A DNA stretch of 64,000 nucleotides from Stenotrophomonas maltophilia (GTDB taxonomy: Bacteria > Pseudomonadota > Gammaproteobacteria > Xanthomonadales > Xanthomonadaceae), in assembly GCF_002799245.1 (NCBI RefSeq), contig NZ_NEQV01000008.1:1-64000 (forward strand). Reading direction: 5' to 3'. Made by a program: the position numbers and the translations under genes. Positions 8,288 through 16,652 of this stretch are shown here, piece by piece. Every line of letters starts with the position of its first letter. Positions within the stretch are counted from its first letter, which is position 1. The notes beneath the pieces are model-generated. The model was not told the DNA's origin, did not search any database, and saw only the letters and a list, made by a program, of their open reading frames with translations.

Positions 8288-8722
8288 ATGTTGAAGTCGC
8301 TCACCCTCGCCGCCGTTGCTCTGCTGGCCATCGCACCGGCCGCACAGGCTGCTCCGCTGGGCATGGCCCAGGTCGAGCAGGCGCTGCGCAAGGCCGGTTA
8401 CACCCAGATCCACGAGATCGAACGCGATGACGGCCTGTGGGAGGCTGACGTGAGCCGCGCCGATGGCCGCTTCAGCGAGGTCTACGTGGACCCGAAGACC
8501 GGCGAGATCTTCGATGAGCACAGCGGCCGCGCGCTGCTGACCACCGAGCAGGTGCTGGCACGGGCGCAGTCGCATGGCCTGCGCGAGATCCATTCGCTGG
8601 AACGTGATGGTGCGACCTGGTCGCTGGAAGCGCGCAACACCCGCAACCAGAAGGTGGAGGTGCGCCTGAGCGGCTACGACGGCCGCATCCTGCACAGCGA
8701 GCGCGACGGCTGGCTGGATTGA
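8288..8722 (+). CDS. Periplasmic double-PepSY protein
   Basis: A 144-aa secreted protein with signal peptide MLKSLTLAAVALLAIAPAAQA, followed by two PepSY-like repeats: MAQVEQALRKAGYTQIHEIE through VYVDPKTGEIF, and TTEQVLARAQSHGLREIHSLE through VRLSGYDGRIL. The second repeat ends in SERDGWLD. It is divergent from the PepSY/two-component operon and probably shares its control region. The SD AGGAG lies a few bases before ATG 8288. By analogy with PepSY-regulated systems elsewhere it may be a target or feedback element of the adjacent kinase; this is inference. Confidence 0.85.
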   Translation: MLKSLTLAAVALLAIAPAAQAAPLGMAQVEQALRKAGYTQIHEIERDDGLWEADVSRADGRFSEVYVDPKTGEIFDEHSGRALLTTEQVLARAQSHGLREIHSLERDGATWSLEARNTRNQKVEVRLSGYDGRILHSERDGWLD

Positions 8723-8739
8723 CGCCAGATCCCCGGTGG

Positions 8740-8910
8740 ATGCCAACCTTGGTCGGCCCGCGGAAGAGGGGTGTCGACCAAGGTCGACACCCACCGGCAC
8801 ATGCAGCGGTGGATGCCAACCTTGGTCGGCCCGCGCGGAAGAAGTGTGTCGACCAAGGTCGACACCTACCGGCACATGCAGCGGTAGTGGCCGACCTCGG
8901 TCGGCCCGCA
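8740..8910. repeat. Tandem GTCGACC palindromes
   Basis: Two near-identical units of about 77 bp each contain GGTGGATGCCAACCTTGGTC, then GTCGACCAAGGTCGACACC, and end with CACATGCAGC. A partial third unit GGTAGTGGCCGACCTCGGTC follows. They separate the convergent PepSY and unknown secreted-protein genes. Confidence 0.7.
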
Positions 8911-8923
8911 TCCCGCGCGCGGC

Positions 8924-9403
8924 TTACCAGCCGTACGGCGGCGGGTAATCCCAGCCCGGGCCGCGGCCGTAGTAGCCGCCATACGGGCCGAAGAAGCCCG
9001 GGCCCTTGCCTTCACTCACATGGATGTTGAGGTTGACCCCGTGGGTCTTGCCTTCATCGGTGGTGTAGTTCTTGCTCAGGTTCAGTGTGGCCGCGTTGTA
9101 GTGGCTGTTGCCGCCGTTCTTCGAATAGCCGATGCCGGTGGTGAAGCTGCCGGACACCTTGACCTTGTCGTCGGTCACGTCGGCGATCTTGGCGTCGTCG
9201 TGCACGCGCGGGCCGCTCTTGTCACCGTAATAGGTGCCGGGCGGGTCCTGCTGCAGGGCCGGGTCGTTGAGGTAGCGCATCGGCGCCTGCGGCAGCGTCA
9301 GGTCCAGGCCAGCGGCCTGCGGCGCGGTGGCGCCAGCGGCGGACTGGGCCAGCACGGTTCCCGGCAGGGCCAGGCACAGCAGCAGGGTCAGGGGGCGGAT
9401 CAT
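8924..9403 (-). CDS. Secreted protein of unknown function, Gly/Tyr/Pro-rich C-terminus
   Basis: This 159-aa protein has a signal peptide (MIRPLTLLLCLALPGTVLAQS). The mature part holds a predicted beta-strand segment (KVKVSGSFTTGIGYSKNGGN ... AATLNLSKNYTTDEGKTHGVNLNIHVSE) and ends in a Gly/Tyr/Pro-rich tail (GGYYGRGPGWDYPPPYGW). The alternating strands with NLN and NIH patterns suggest a small outer-membrane-associated or periplasmic beta protein. I do not recognise the family. It stands alone, with GTAG palindromes on both sides. Confidence 0.75.
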   Translation of the reverse strand: MIRPLTLLLCLALPGTVLAQSAAGATAPQAAGLDLTLPQAPMRYLNDPALQQDPPGTYYGDKSGPRVHDDAKIADVTDDKVKVSGSFTTGIGYSKNGGNSHYNAATLNLSKNYTTDEGKTHGVNLNIHVSEGKGPGFFGPYGGYYGRGPGWDYPPPYGW

Positions 9404-9501
9404 GACGGCGCTCCAGCGGGCAGGTGGCCGCGCAACACGCGGCGGTACAGGCCGACGCTAGCAGGGGTTGCTTGAATGATGCCTGTCGGCGCCCGATTGG
9501 G

Positions 9502-9533
9502 GTAGAGCCGGGCCATTCCGGGCCGCGCGCTAC
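9502..9533. repeat. Single SMAG palindrome
   Basis: GTAGAGCCGGGCCATTCCGG continues to GCGCGCTAC, a single GTAG...CTAC hairpin just beyond the 3' end of the FAD oxidoreductase gene. Confidence 0.75.
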
Positions 9534-10735
9534 AACCGGCCGAACCCGAACAGCCCCTCCAGCGCATGCCTGCGCCGCTCGATCCGGGCCCGCAGCAGCT
9601 GGGCGCCGATCATCGAATAGGTGATGCCGTTGCCGCCGTAGGCCATGGCGAAGTGCACCCGTGGCCCCCACTGGTCGTGCGGGCCGAAGAACGGCAGGCC
9701 GTCTGCCGTCTCGGCGAAGGTACCGGCCCAGGAGAAGGCGGGCACCGGGTTCAGCCGGGGGAACCAGTGCAGCAGCTGGTCCATTAACTGGCCGGCCTTG
9801 CGGTGCACGCGCCGGTCGCGGCGGGCCGGGATGTCGATGGCATCGTCCAGCCCGCCCACCAGCAGGCGACGGTCGCCGGTCGCGCGCAGGTACAGGTACG
9901 GGCGCGCACTTTCCCACACCATCGTGCGCTGCAGGCGGCCCAGCAGCTCCGCATCGATGGGATCGGTGATGAAGGCGTAGCTGCTTCGGTTACGGGCAAC
10001 CCGCTGCTGCAGCCACTTCTGGTTGGCATAGCCCATCGCCAGCACCACGTGGCGGGCGTGGATCGTGGCGCCGCCCTCGGTGAGGGCGCTCACGCCCCGC
10101 GCGGTGGGTGTGAGCGTGTGCAGCACCGTGCGGTCGTGCACCGGGTTGCCACGTCGACGCACGCGTTGCAGCAGCGCATAGGTCAGGCGGTAGGGATCGA
10201 CCCGCGCGGCCTGGCGCGTGAGCAGCGCGCCGCCGGCGTCCACGTCGAAGCGCTCGCGCAGCGCCCGCCGGTCCAGCCAGCGGGCGTCCAGCCCAATGTC
10301 ACGGCGCGCGGCCCCTTCCGCCATCAGGCGCGGCACGTCGCGACGGCGGCTGGCCAGGTACAGGCTGTCCATGCGCTGGAAATCCACGTCCTTCAACCCG
10401 CGTGCCACGTCGCCCAGGGCCGGGATCGCTTCGGCACACGCGCGGTAGGCCAGAGCGGCGTCCTCGCCATAGCGCTGGGCCAGTTCCAGCAGATGCGTAT
10501 CGATCTCGTACTGCAGCAGGGCGGTGCTGGCCGCAGTGCTGCCCCAGCCGATGTCGCGCTGCTCGATCACCGCCACGCCATGGCCATGCCGGGACAGCTC
10601 GTCGGCGATCAGCGCGCCGGTGATGCCGCCGCCCACCACCAGTACGTCGCAGCGCAGGTCCTGCTGCAGCGGCGGGAACGCATGGATCAGGCCGTTGCGT
10701 ACCGCCCACCACGGGTAACCGCTTTTCAGGTCCAT
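9530..10735 (-). CDS. FAD-dependent oxidoreductase, DAO/glycine oxidase family
   Basis: This 401-aa flavoprotein has the dinucleotide-binding motif DVLVVGGGITGALIADELSRHG near residue 30, then VIEQRDIGWGSTAASTALLQYEID. The C-terminal flavin-contact region is GLPFFGPHDQWGPRVHFAMAYGGNGITYSMIGAQ. This matches the DAO family (amino-acid or amine oxidases, glycerol-3-phosphate dehydrogenase-like). The N-terminus SGYPWWAVRNGL resembles the gamma-glutamylputrescine-oxidase-like subgroup, but the substrate cannot be named. It starts 13 bp after the lipocalin gene ends, so the two are very likely one operon. Confidence 0.85.
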   Translation of the reverse strand: MDLKSGYPWWAVRNGLIHAFPPLQQDLRCDVLVVGGGITGALIADELSRHGHGVAVIEQRDIGWGSTAASTALLQYEIDTHLLELAQRYGEDAALAYRACAEAIPALGDVARGLKDVDFQRMDSLYLASRRRDVPRLMAEGAARRDIGLDARWLDRRALRERFDVDAGGALLTRQAARVDPYRLTYALLQRVRRRGNPVHDRTVLHTLTPTARGVSALTEGGATIHARHVVLAMGYANQKWLQQRVARNRSSYAFITDPIDAELLGRLQRTMVWESARPYLYLRATGDRRLLVGGLDDAIDIPARRDRRVHRKAGQLMDQLLHWFPRLNPVPAFSWAGTFAETADGLPFFGPHDQWGPRVHFAMAYGGNGITYSMIGAQLLRARIERRRHALEGLFGFGRL

Positions 10736-10748
10736 AGCGGCGGGCAGC

Positions 10749-11243
10749 TCAGGCCGTGGGCCGGCCGGTGTGCGGGGTCTGGATCAGTTCGGACAGATCG
10801 AAGCCCTGCAGGCGGGCCGCCGCCAGATAATGGTCCTGCACGGTCGCGTCCAGGCGTGGCTCGCGCGCCAACAGCCACAGGTACTTTCGATCCGGGCTGC
10901 CGACCAGCGAGACGCTGTAGTCCGGGGCAACCTGGATCACCCAGTAGTCACCCTTGGCGAACGGCAGCCAGCGCAGGCCCTTGGGCAGGAAACTCACCTC
11001 AAGGCGGGCGCTGTCGTTGTCGACGGCGCAGGCCTCGCCACTGGCCTCTTCGATCTCGCCGTCCATGCGGCAGCGGTTGGTGACGCCAACGTTGCCGTTG
11101 TCGAGCAGGGTGTAGTGCGCCGACACGTCGGTGCAGCCCTCCGGCTCGTGGCGCATCGGCAGGCGCGCGATCTCGTACCAGGTGCCCAGGTAGCGGGGCA
11201 GCTTGAGGTCGGCGACGGTCTTCAGCGGCGGGTGCTCGGTCAT
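10749..11243 (-). CDS. Lipocalin, Blc-like but without signal peptide
   Basis: A 164-aa lipocalin with all three structurally conserved regions: the GxW motif in YLGTWYEIARLPMRHEPEGC, the TDY-equivalent strand KGDYWVIQVAPDYSVSLVGSPDRKYLWLLAREP, and the C-terminal helix DHYLAAARLQGFDLSEL. Bacterial Blc proteins are usually outer-membrane lipoproteins; here the N-terminus MTEHPPLKTVADLKLPRYLG has neither signal peptide nor lipobox. The protein should therefore be cytosolic unless the true start lies further upstream, which I do not see. Lipocalins bind small hydrophobic molecules; the partner gene encodes a flavin oxidase. Confidence 0.9.
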   Translation of the reverse strand: MTEHPPLKTVADLKLPRYLGTWYEIARLPMRHEPEGCTDVSAHYTLLDNGNVGVTNRCRMDGEIEEASGEACAVDNDSARLEVSFLPKGLRWLPFAKGDYWVIQVAPDYSVSLVGSPDRKYLWLLAREPRLDATVQDHYLAAARLQGFDLSELIQTPHTGRPTA

Positions 11244-11425
11244 CGTTCATCGTGGCAGGGGTGGGCCTCCACGATGCCGATGGCCTTGCCATGGGCGGGT
11301 GAAGCCGGGGCGATGGCCGTGTCCAGAACGTTCCGTCGCCGCGGCGGAGCGCCCGCTGTCACCGGCGTGGCGGTATCCTGCCGCCAGCGCCGTGTTTCCC
11401 TGATCCAACCGAGGTGGAGGTGCCG

Positions 11426-11674
11426 ATGTACCAGGTGATCCTGTTGAAGAGTGAATCCGCGTTCGCGCGCGAACAGTGGCCGCAGGTCGACGACCTGGTC
11501 GACTACGAGGGCGTCAGCTACAGCCTGCGTGCCGGCCCGCGGCAGCCGTTGCCGACCGACCACGACTGGCACCCGGTGGCGGTGTATGCGCCCGATGAGA
11601 TCACCGAGGAAGAGTTCCAGGACTGGTATGCGCTGCAGCAGCCGACGGTGGAAGAGCTGCGCCTGAAGTACTGA
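11426..11674 (+). CDS. Small conserved hypothetical protein
   Basis: An 82-aa soluble protein (MYQVILLKSESAFAREQWPQ...) rich in acidic and aromatic residues, with no recognisable catalytic motif and no signal peptide or membrane segment. The ATG at 11426 sits six bases after a good SD (GGTGGAGG). It is divergent from the lipocalin gene and 81 bp before the MscS gene. I do not recognise the family. Confidence 0.7.
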   Translation: MYQVILLKSESAFAREQWPQVDDLVDYEGVSYSLRAGPRQPLPTDHDWHPVAVYAPDEITEEEFQDWYALQQPTVEELRLKY

Positions 11675-11755
11675 GTACCGCGGCGCGCCCCCATCCGCCC
11701 TTTACCGGCTCTGCCGTATAGTCGCGCGCAGGCGCGGTGGTCCGCGCGAACCGGT

Positions 11756-14182
11756 GTGGCTGGCTTGTCTTCTTTCCTGCGATCGATCCGTGCACGGGGG
11801 CCCTGGTGGGTCCTGCTGCTGTGCACCGCCTTCCTGCTGTCCGCGCCGGTGCTGGCGCAGGATGAGGACCCCACGCCGAAGCAGCAGCTGGCGGATATCG
11901 ATTCCAGCCTGAAGGATGTGGAGCGCAAGCGTGGCGATGCGGAAGCCACCGAGACGCTGGCGATGCTGTCCGAGAATGCCTCGCAGGCACGGCGCGACGC
12001 CGAGGCGCTGGAAAAGGCATTGCAGCCTCAGCTGGATCGACTCAACGAACAGCTGGCGCAGCTGGGAACGCCGGCAGAGGGCACCACTGAACCGCCGGAG
12101 CTGGCGGCGCAACGGCGCACCCTCACCAAACAGCGCGACGGCCTGGCTGCTTCGGTGGTGCAGGCCAAGGCCAGTGCCGTGCGTGCACAGCAGCTGGCGG
12201 CGGACATCGAGCAGCAGCGCACCGCGCAGCGCACGGAAGAACTGGGCCAGAAGGTCGCCTCGCCGCTGTCTCCGGCGCTGTGGAGCAAGGTGGCCGAGCG
12301 CCTGCCGATCGATATCGCACGCGTTGCGCCGTTGGCCGGGCAGGGGCGCGACGCGCTGGTCGCTGGCATCCGTGCCAATGGCTGGGGCACGCCGCTGCTG
12401 GGCCTGGTGGCCGCGCTGGCGATGATGTTCCCGCTGCGGCTGTGGCTGCGCCGGATGGGGCGGCAGTTCGCCGCGTCCGATCGTGCACCCGATGGCCGCC
12501 TGCGCCGTTCCGGCCTGGCCATGTGGCTGCTGCTGGTGGGCACGCTGCTGCCCGGTTATGCCGTGGTGGTGCTGATGGCGGCGCTGGACGCCGTCGACGC
12601 GATCGCGCCGCGCCTGCAGGTGGTGGCCGACGGCCTGGAGACCGCCACCTTCCGCGCCGCCTTCATTGCCGCACTCAGCGCCTGCCTGCTGGTGCCCAAG
12701 CGCCCGTCGTGGCGCCTGTTGAACCTGGACGACACCGCCGCGCTGAAACTGCGCAAATACGCCTGGGGCGCGGCGGCGCTGGCCTGGCTGAGCACGGTGC
12801 TGGTGGCCCTCGACCAGGCCACGCGCACCAGCGATGTCACCACGGTGGCGCTGGACGGCCTGATTGCGCTGACCTACCTCGGCCTGATCATGGCCATGCT
12901 GGTGACCCTGGCGCGCCTGCACCGCCGGCAGACCGCCGAGGCCGAGGCCAAGCTGGAAGCACAGGCCGATGGCCTCGGTGCGAGCACGCCGGTGCGCCGC
13001 AGCAGCTGGCTGGTGCTGGCACGGGTAGCGGGCAACATCGCCGTGGTGGCGGCCATCATTGCCACGTTGCTGGGCTACCTGAATTTCGCCAAGTTCGTGA
13101 ACCAGCAGCTGATCGGCGGCAGCATCGTGGTGCTGGCCGCGACCCTGCTGTTCAAGTTCGTCGACGACCTGAGCACCTGGATACTCAACGCTGACAGCAA
13201 GGTCGGCCAGACCATCCTGCTCAGCACCGGCCTGAGCGTGTCGCGGCTGGAGCAGGCCGGCGTGCTGCTGTCGGCGGCGCTGCGCACGATTGTCGTGCTG
13301 CTGGCACTGCTGGCGCTGGTGGCGCCGTTCGGCAACATCGGCGCGGTGGTGGAGCGCTTCTTCTCGCTGTTCACCTCCGGGTTCGATGTCGGTGGAACGA
13401 AGCTGGAACCGGTGCGCATCGTGCTGGCGGTGCTGGTGCTGCTGGCCGGCCTGGCGATCACCCAGCTGGTGCAGCGCTGGCTGACCGACACCTACCTGCC
13501 CAAGACCGAGCTGGACCTGGGCGCACGCAACTCGGTCAGTACGGTTGCCCGCTATGTGGGCATCATCATCGCGGTGATCTGGGCGCTGTCGGCCATGGGC
13601 CTGCAGTTGAGCAAGCTGGCATTGCTGGTCAGCGCGCTGTCCGTGGGTATCGGTTTCGGCCTGCAGGTGATCACCCAGAACTTCGTCTCCGGCCTGATCC
13701 TGCTGGCCGAGCGCCCGGTGAAGATCGGCGACTGGGTGAAGCTGGGTGACCAGGAGGGCGACATCCGCCGCATCAGCCTGCGTTCCACCGAGATCCAGGT
13801 GGGCGACAAGTCGACGTTGATCGTGCCCAACTCCGAGCTGGTCACCAAGACAGTGCGCAACATGACGATGGGCAACAACCAGGGCCGCATCCAGATCCAG
13901 TTCGCGGTGCCGCCCAGCACCGATGTCGGCAACCTGCGCCAGGCGCTGCTGGATGCGTACACGGCGCACACGAACGTGCTGAAGCAGCCGGCACCGACGG
14001 TCTACATCGACAGCATTGCCGGTGGCCAGATCACCATCAACAGCTTCGCGTACGTGGCCAGCCCGCGGCAGGTCTACGCCACCCGCAGCGATCTGTACTT
14101 CAGCCTGCTGCAGATCCTGGCCGAGCGGAACATTCCGCTGTCGACCCCGACCGACATCCACATCACCCGCGATCCGCAGTAG
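11756..14182 (+). CDS. DUF3772-MscS family mechanosensitive channel
   Basis: An 808-aa inner-membrane channel. After a signal peptide (LLLCTAFLLSAPVLAQ) comes a periplasmic coiled-coil/DUF3772 region to about residue 190. Many membrane helices follow (about 200-640), then the MscS pore and beta domain. The pore helix and following region are visible in LALLVSALSVGIGFGLQVITQNFVSGLILLAERPVKIGDWV, with the beta-domain motif VGDKSTLIVPNSELVTKTVRN. MscS/MscK channels release solutes at osmotic downshock. The start used is GTG 11756; TTG 11765 is an alternative. A nested palindrome closes the gene. Confidence 0.9.
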   Translation: MAGLSSFLRSIRARGPWWVLLLCTAFLLSAPVLAQDEDPTPKQQLADIDSSLKDVERKRGDAEATETLAMLSENASQARRDAEALEKALQPQLDRLNEQLAQLGTPAEGTTEPPELAAQRRTLTKQRDGLAASVVQAKASAVRAQQLAADIEQQRTAQRTEELGQKVASPLSPALWSKVAERLPIDIARVAPLAGQGRDALVAGIRANGWGTPLLGLVAALAMMFPLRLWLRRMGRQFAASDRAPDGRLRRSGLAMWLLLVGTLLPGYAVVVLMAALDAVDAIAPRLQVVADGLETATFRAAFIAALSACLLVPKRPSWRLLNLDDTAALKLRKYAWGAAALAWLSTVLVALDQATRTSDVTTVALDGLIALTYLGLIMAMLVTLARLHRRQTAEAEAKLEAQADGLGASTPVRRSSWLVLARVAGNIAVVAAIIATLLGYLNFAKFVNQQLIGGSIVVLAATLLFKFVDDLSTWILNADSKVGQTILLSTGLSVSRLEQAGVLLSAALRTIVVLLALLALVAPFGNIGAVVERFFSLFTSGFDVGGTKLEPVRIVLAVLVLLAGLAITQLVQRWLTDTYLPKTELDLGARNSVSTVARYVGIIIAVIWALSAMGLQLSKLALLVSALSVGIGFGLQVITQNFVSGLILLAERPVKIGDWVKLGDQEGDIRRISLRSTEIQVGDKSTLIVPNSELVTKTVRNMTMGNNQGRIQIQFAVPPSTDVGNLRQALLDAYTAHTNVLKQPAPTVYIDSIAGGQITINSFAYVASPRQVYATRSDLYFSLLQILAERNIPLSTPTDIHITRDPQ

Positions 14183-14184
14183 AT

Positions 14185-14306
14185 CCACGCCATGCGTGGA
14201 TGAAGCCTGTCAGATATCGGCATCAATCCGGGGTCAGATCCGTTTTCCGGGGGAAAACGGATCTGACCCCGTGCGGCGAGGTTATCCACGCATGGCGTGG
14301 ATCTAC
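14185..14306. repeat. Nested inverted repeats between convergent mscS-like gene and opgB
   Basis: The outer pair is GATCCACGCCATGCGTGGAT and its inverse ATCCACGCATGGCGTGGATC, each ending or starting at a GTAG/CTAC edge. Inside is a perfect 19-bp inverted repeat with a 3-bp centre (14230-14248 and 14252-14270; arm starts GGGGTCAGATCC). The inner element belongs to a repeat type also seen imperfectly at 54640-54670. It probably terminates both genes. Confidence 0.75.
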
Positions 14307-16408
14307 CCTCGCGGTCTACTGCGCGAAGGCACCAGTGCGAACGTATCCACCGCCAGCTTCTCGGCGTGGTTCAACCACGCACGGATCTCCAGATCATCCA
14401 CTTCGTGGTCCAGCCCGAACGACACGTTGATCTTGCCGTTGGCATCGGGCTGTACCCACTGCTGGGCCAGTACCACCTTGCGCTGCGAGGACACCGCTTC
14501 GATCCAGAAACCACGATCCGGGCGCGTGCTCGCCACCAGCTGCAGCATGTACTGGCCGGCACGGGTGCGGCGTCCCTTCTGGGTGATCATGTGCGCCTGG
14601 CGCACGCTCGGGCGCGGGCCCTGGAGCGCATCCAGCGGTGCATCCACCGCAATGCCGCCGCGCAGGTCGTTGTCGCGGTAGAGCTTGATGCCGTTGTCGC
14701 GGTTGACGAGCAGGGCGCACCAGTCGCCGTCGGCCGAGCCATCCTCGAATGCAGTGCAGCGGTCGACGTAGGCCAGGGTGTTGTCCGGATCGGCGTCATC
14801 GAACTGCCGCGAAGTGTTTTCCAGATACACCGACTTCAACCCCCAGTCCTTGTCGTACTCCAGCAGTACCGGGGGCTGCACGTGCTGCAGGCCGACCACC
14901 ACCTGGTCATCGCCATCGATCTTCAGTTCGCGGGTCGGTTCGCCCAGCCACAGCGAACGGGCGAACGCCAGGTACTGCGGGTAATCGCGGCCGCCATCGC
15001 GCTGGTTTGCCACGCTGGCGCTGGGCGCGCGCTGGGCATCGATCAGCGAACGGCCAAAGCCCATCGTCTTCAGGTTCGGGTCCAGCAGGCTGAGCAGGGT
15101 CGCACCCGAATCCAGGGTGGTGCCGGCCTCGGCACTGAGCTGCTGCGGAGCAATGCCGTCGCCGAGGAACAGCAGCAGGTTCTCGCGCTTCTGCTTGGCC
15201 AGTATGTGGCTGAGGTCGTTGGGCATCGCCAGATGGTCGGAGGCGATCACGATCAGCGTGTCCTTGCCATACGGACTGGCCTGGATGCGCTCGACCAGCT
15301 GCGAGATCAGGCGGTCGGTGCACTTGAGTGCATTCAGCAGCCCGATGTTGCCGTACCCGCTCTGGTAGCGCTCGCCCTTGCATGACACCGGCAGGTGGCC
15401 CGCCGGATGGTGGGTGTCCATGGTCAGCGTGGTCAGCATGAACGGCGAACCGGCGCGCGAGAGCTGCTCGAAGCGTTGATAGGCGGTATCCAGCAGCACA
15501 TCGTCGTGCACGCCCCAGGCCGAGTAGTGGATGCGGCCGATCTTCTTCTGCTGCTTGAACCATGCCAGGTCGTGCACTTCGTCGAAGCCGTGGCTGGCCA
15601 GGAACTGGCCCTTGCCGGCAAACTGGCCGTTGGCGCCGCCCAGGTAATGGTTGGTGTAGCCCTGCTGCTTCAGGTAGTCGCCCAGGCACACCGCCTTGGG
15701 CAGGAAGCTGCCCATGCGGTCCATGCTGTTCTCATCGCCCTGCGAGGTGGTCAGCGGCACGCCGCACATCGATGACACCAGGCCGGCGATGGTCCAGCCG
15801 CTGCCCTCGGCCGAGGCGAGGCCGCGTACATCCAGCGACTCCGACGCCAGGCGGTTGAGGTTGGGCATCAGGCCGGGAAACACGGCCTCGTCCAGATAGG
15901 TGCGTTCCAGGCTTTCGCCGTAGATCCATACGATGTTGCGCGGGCGCTGCAGCGGTTGTGTCGGCACCTGGTACTCGGGCGCGATGCGGGCGAAGTCGAC
16001 CGGGCGAAGCTGCTGGTAAAGGCGTTGGCCGTCGCGGGCCAGCGGGCTGATCATGATTGTGGCGATCCACACGGCAGCGAAGCCGGCGAACCAGGTGCCA
16101 CCATGGTCGGGCCGGCGCCAGCGCTTCACCCGTGTGGCGAACAACGGCAGCAGCGAGACCAGCGCCAGCACGATGAAGCCGGCGATGTAGCCCTTGAAGT
16201 CGGAGACACCGGCACCTTCCATGTCGGCGCCCAGGTGGTACAGCGTGGCAGCGTTGAGCCCGTCGCCGGACAGTTTGTCGATCAGCCACCAGGCACTGAG
16301 CGTGAGCAGCAGCAGCGAGAACGCACCGGCCTTCCACCACACCCACCTGTCGGACGCGAGGAACAACCAGCACAGCAGCAACAACGACAGCAGCAGTATC
16401 CAGAGCAT
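14303..16408 (-). CDS. opgB: Phosphoglycerol transferase I, OPG decoration (OpgB/MdoB)
   Basis: The 701-aa protein transfers phosphoglycerol from phosphatidylglycerol to periplasmic glucans. Membrane helices lie in the first 150 residues (MLWILLLSLLLLCWLFLA and others), with the OpgB-like GDGLNAATLYHLGADMEGAGVSD segment. A periplasmic alkaline-phosphatase/sulfatase-fold domain follows: IVWIYGESLERTY (metal Glu), SGWTIAGLVSSMCGVPL (nucleophile Thr), TLTMDTHHPAG, and VIASDHLAMP (Asp-His metal ligands). ATG 16408 was chosen because it starts right at the first helix; the long upstream extension is not family-like. Confidence 0.9.
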   Translation of the reverse strand: MLWILLLSLLLLCWLFLASDRWVWWKAGAFSLLLLTLSAWWLIDKLSGDGLNAATLYHLGADMEGAGVSDFKGYIAGFIVLALVSLLPLFATRVKRWRRPDHGGTWFAGFAAVWIATIMISPLARDGQRLYQQLRPVDFARIAPEYQVPTQPLQRPRNIVWIYGESLERTYLDEAVFPGLMPNLNRLASESLDVRGLASAEGSGWTIAGLVSSMCGVPLTTSQGDENSMDRMGSFLPKAVCLGDYLKQQGYTNHYLGGANGQFAGKGQFLASHGFDEVHDLAWFKQQKKIGRIHYSAWGVHDDVLLDTAYQRFEQLSRAGSPFMLTTLTMDTHHPAGHLPVSCKGERYQSGYGNIGLLNALKCTDRLISQLVERIQASPYGKDTLIVIASDHLAMPNDLSHILAKQKRENLLLFLGDGIAPQQLSAEAGTTLDSGATLLSLLDPNLKTMGFGRSLIDAQRAPSASVANQRDGGRDYPQYLAFARSLWLGEPTRELKIDGDDQVVVGLQHVQPPVLLEYDKDWGLKSVYLENTSRQFDDADPDNTLAYVDRCTAFEDGSADGDWCALLVNRDNGIKLYRDNDLRGGIAVDAPLDALQGPRPSVRQAHMITQKGRRTRAGQYMLQLVASTRPDRGFWIEAVSSQRKVVLAQQWVQPDANGKINVSFGLDHEVDDLEIRAWLNHAEKLAVDTFALVPSRSRPRG

Positions 16409-16652
16409 AGGCAGCTTCGGCAGTGACGGGGTGGTGGTGATGGACGTCGTACCGACGCGTGCCCATCCGACCGACGCTGCCGCAATCACATTCACATGAC
16501 AGGCCGATGACCCGATAGTGCATGCACGAACCTGACTGAAATGTTTGTTGAAATGACGCACGCGCAATCGCGCCCAGAAGGTAAAACGAGCGTGAAAGGC
16601 TTCGTTGGATTGCATTAAAAACCGCATGAATACGCGGTATTTCGTCGATGCG

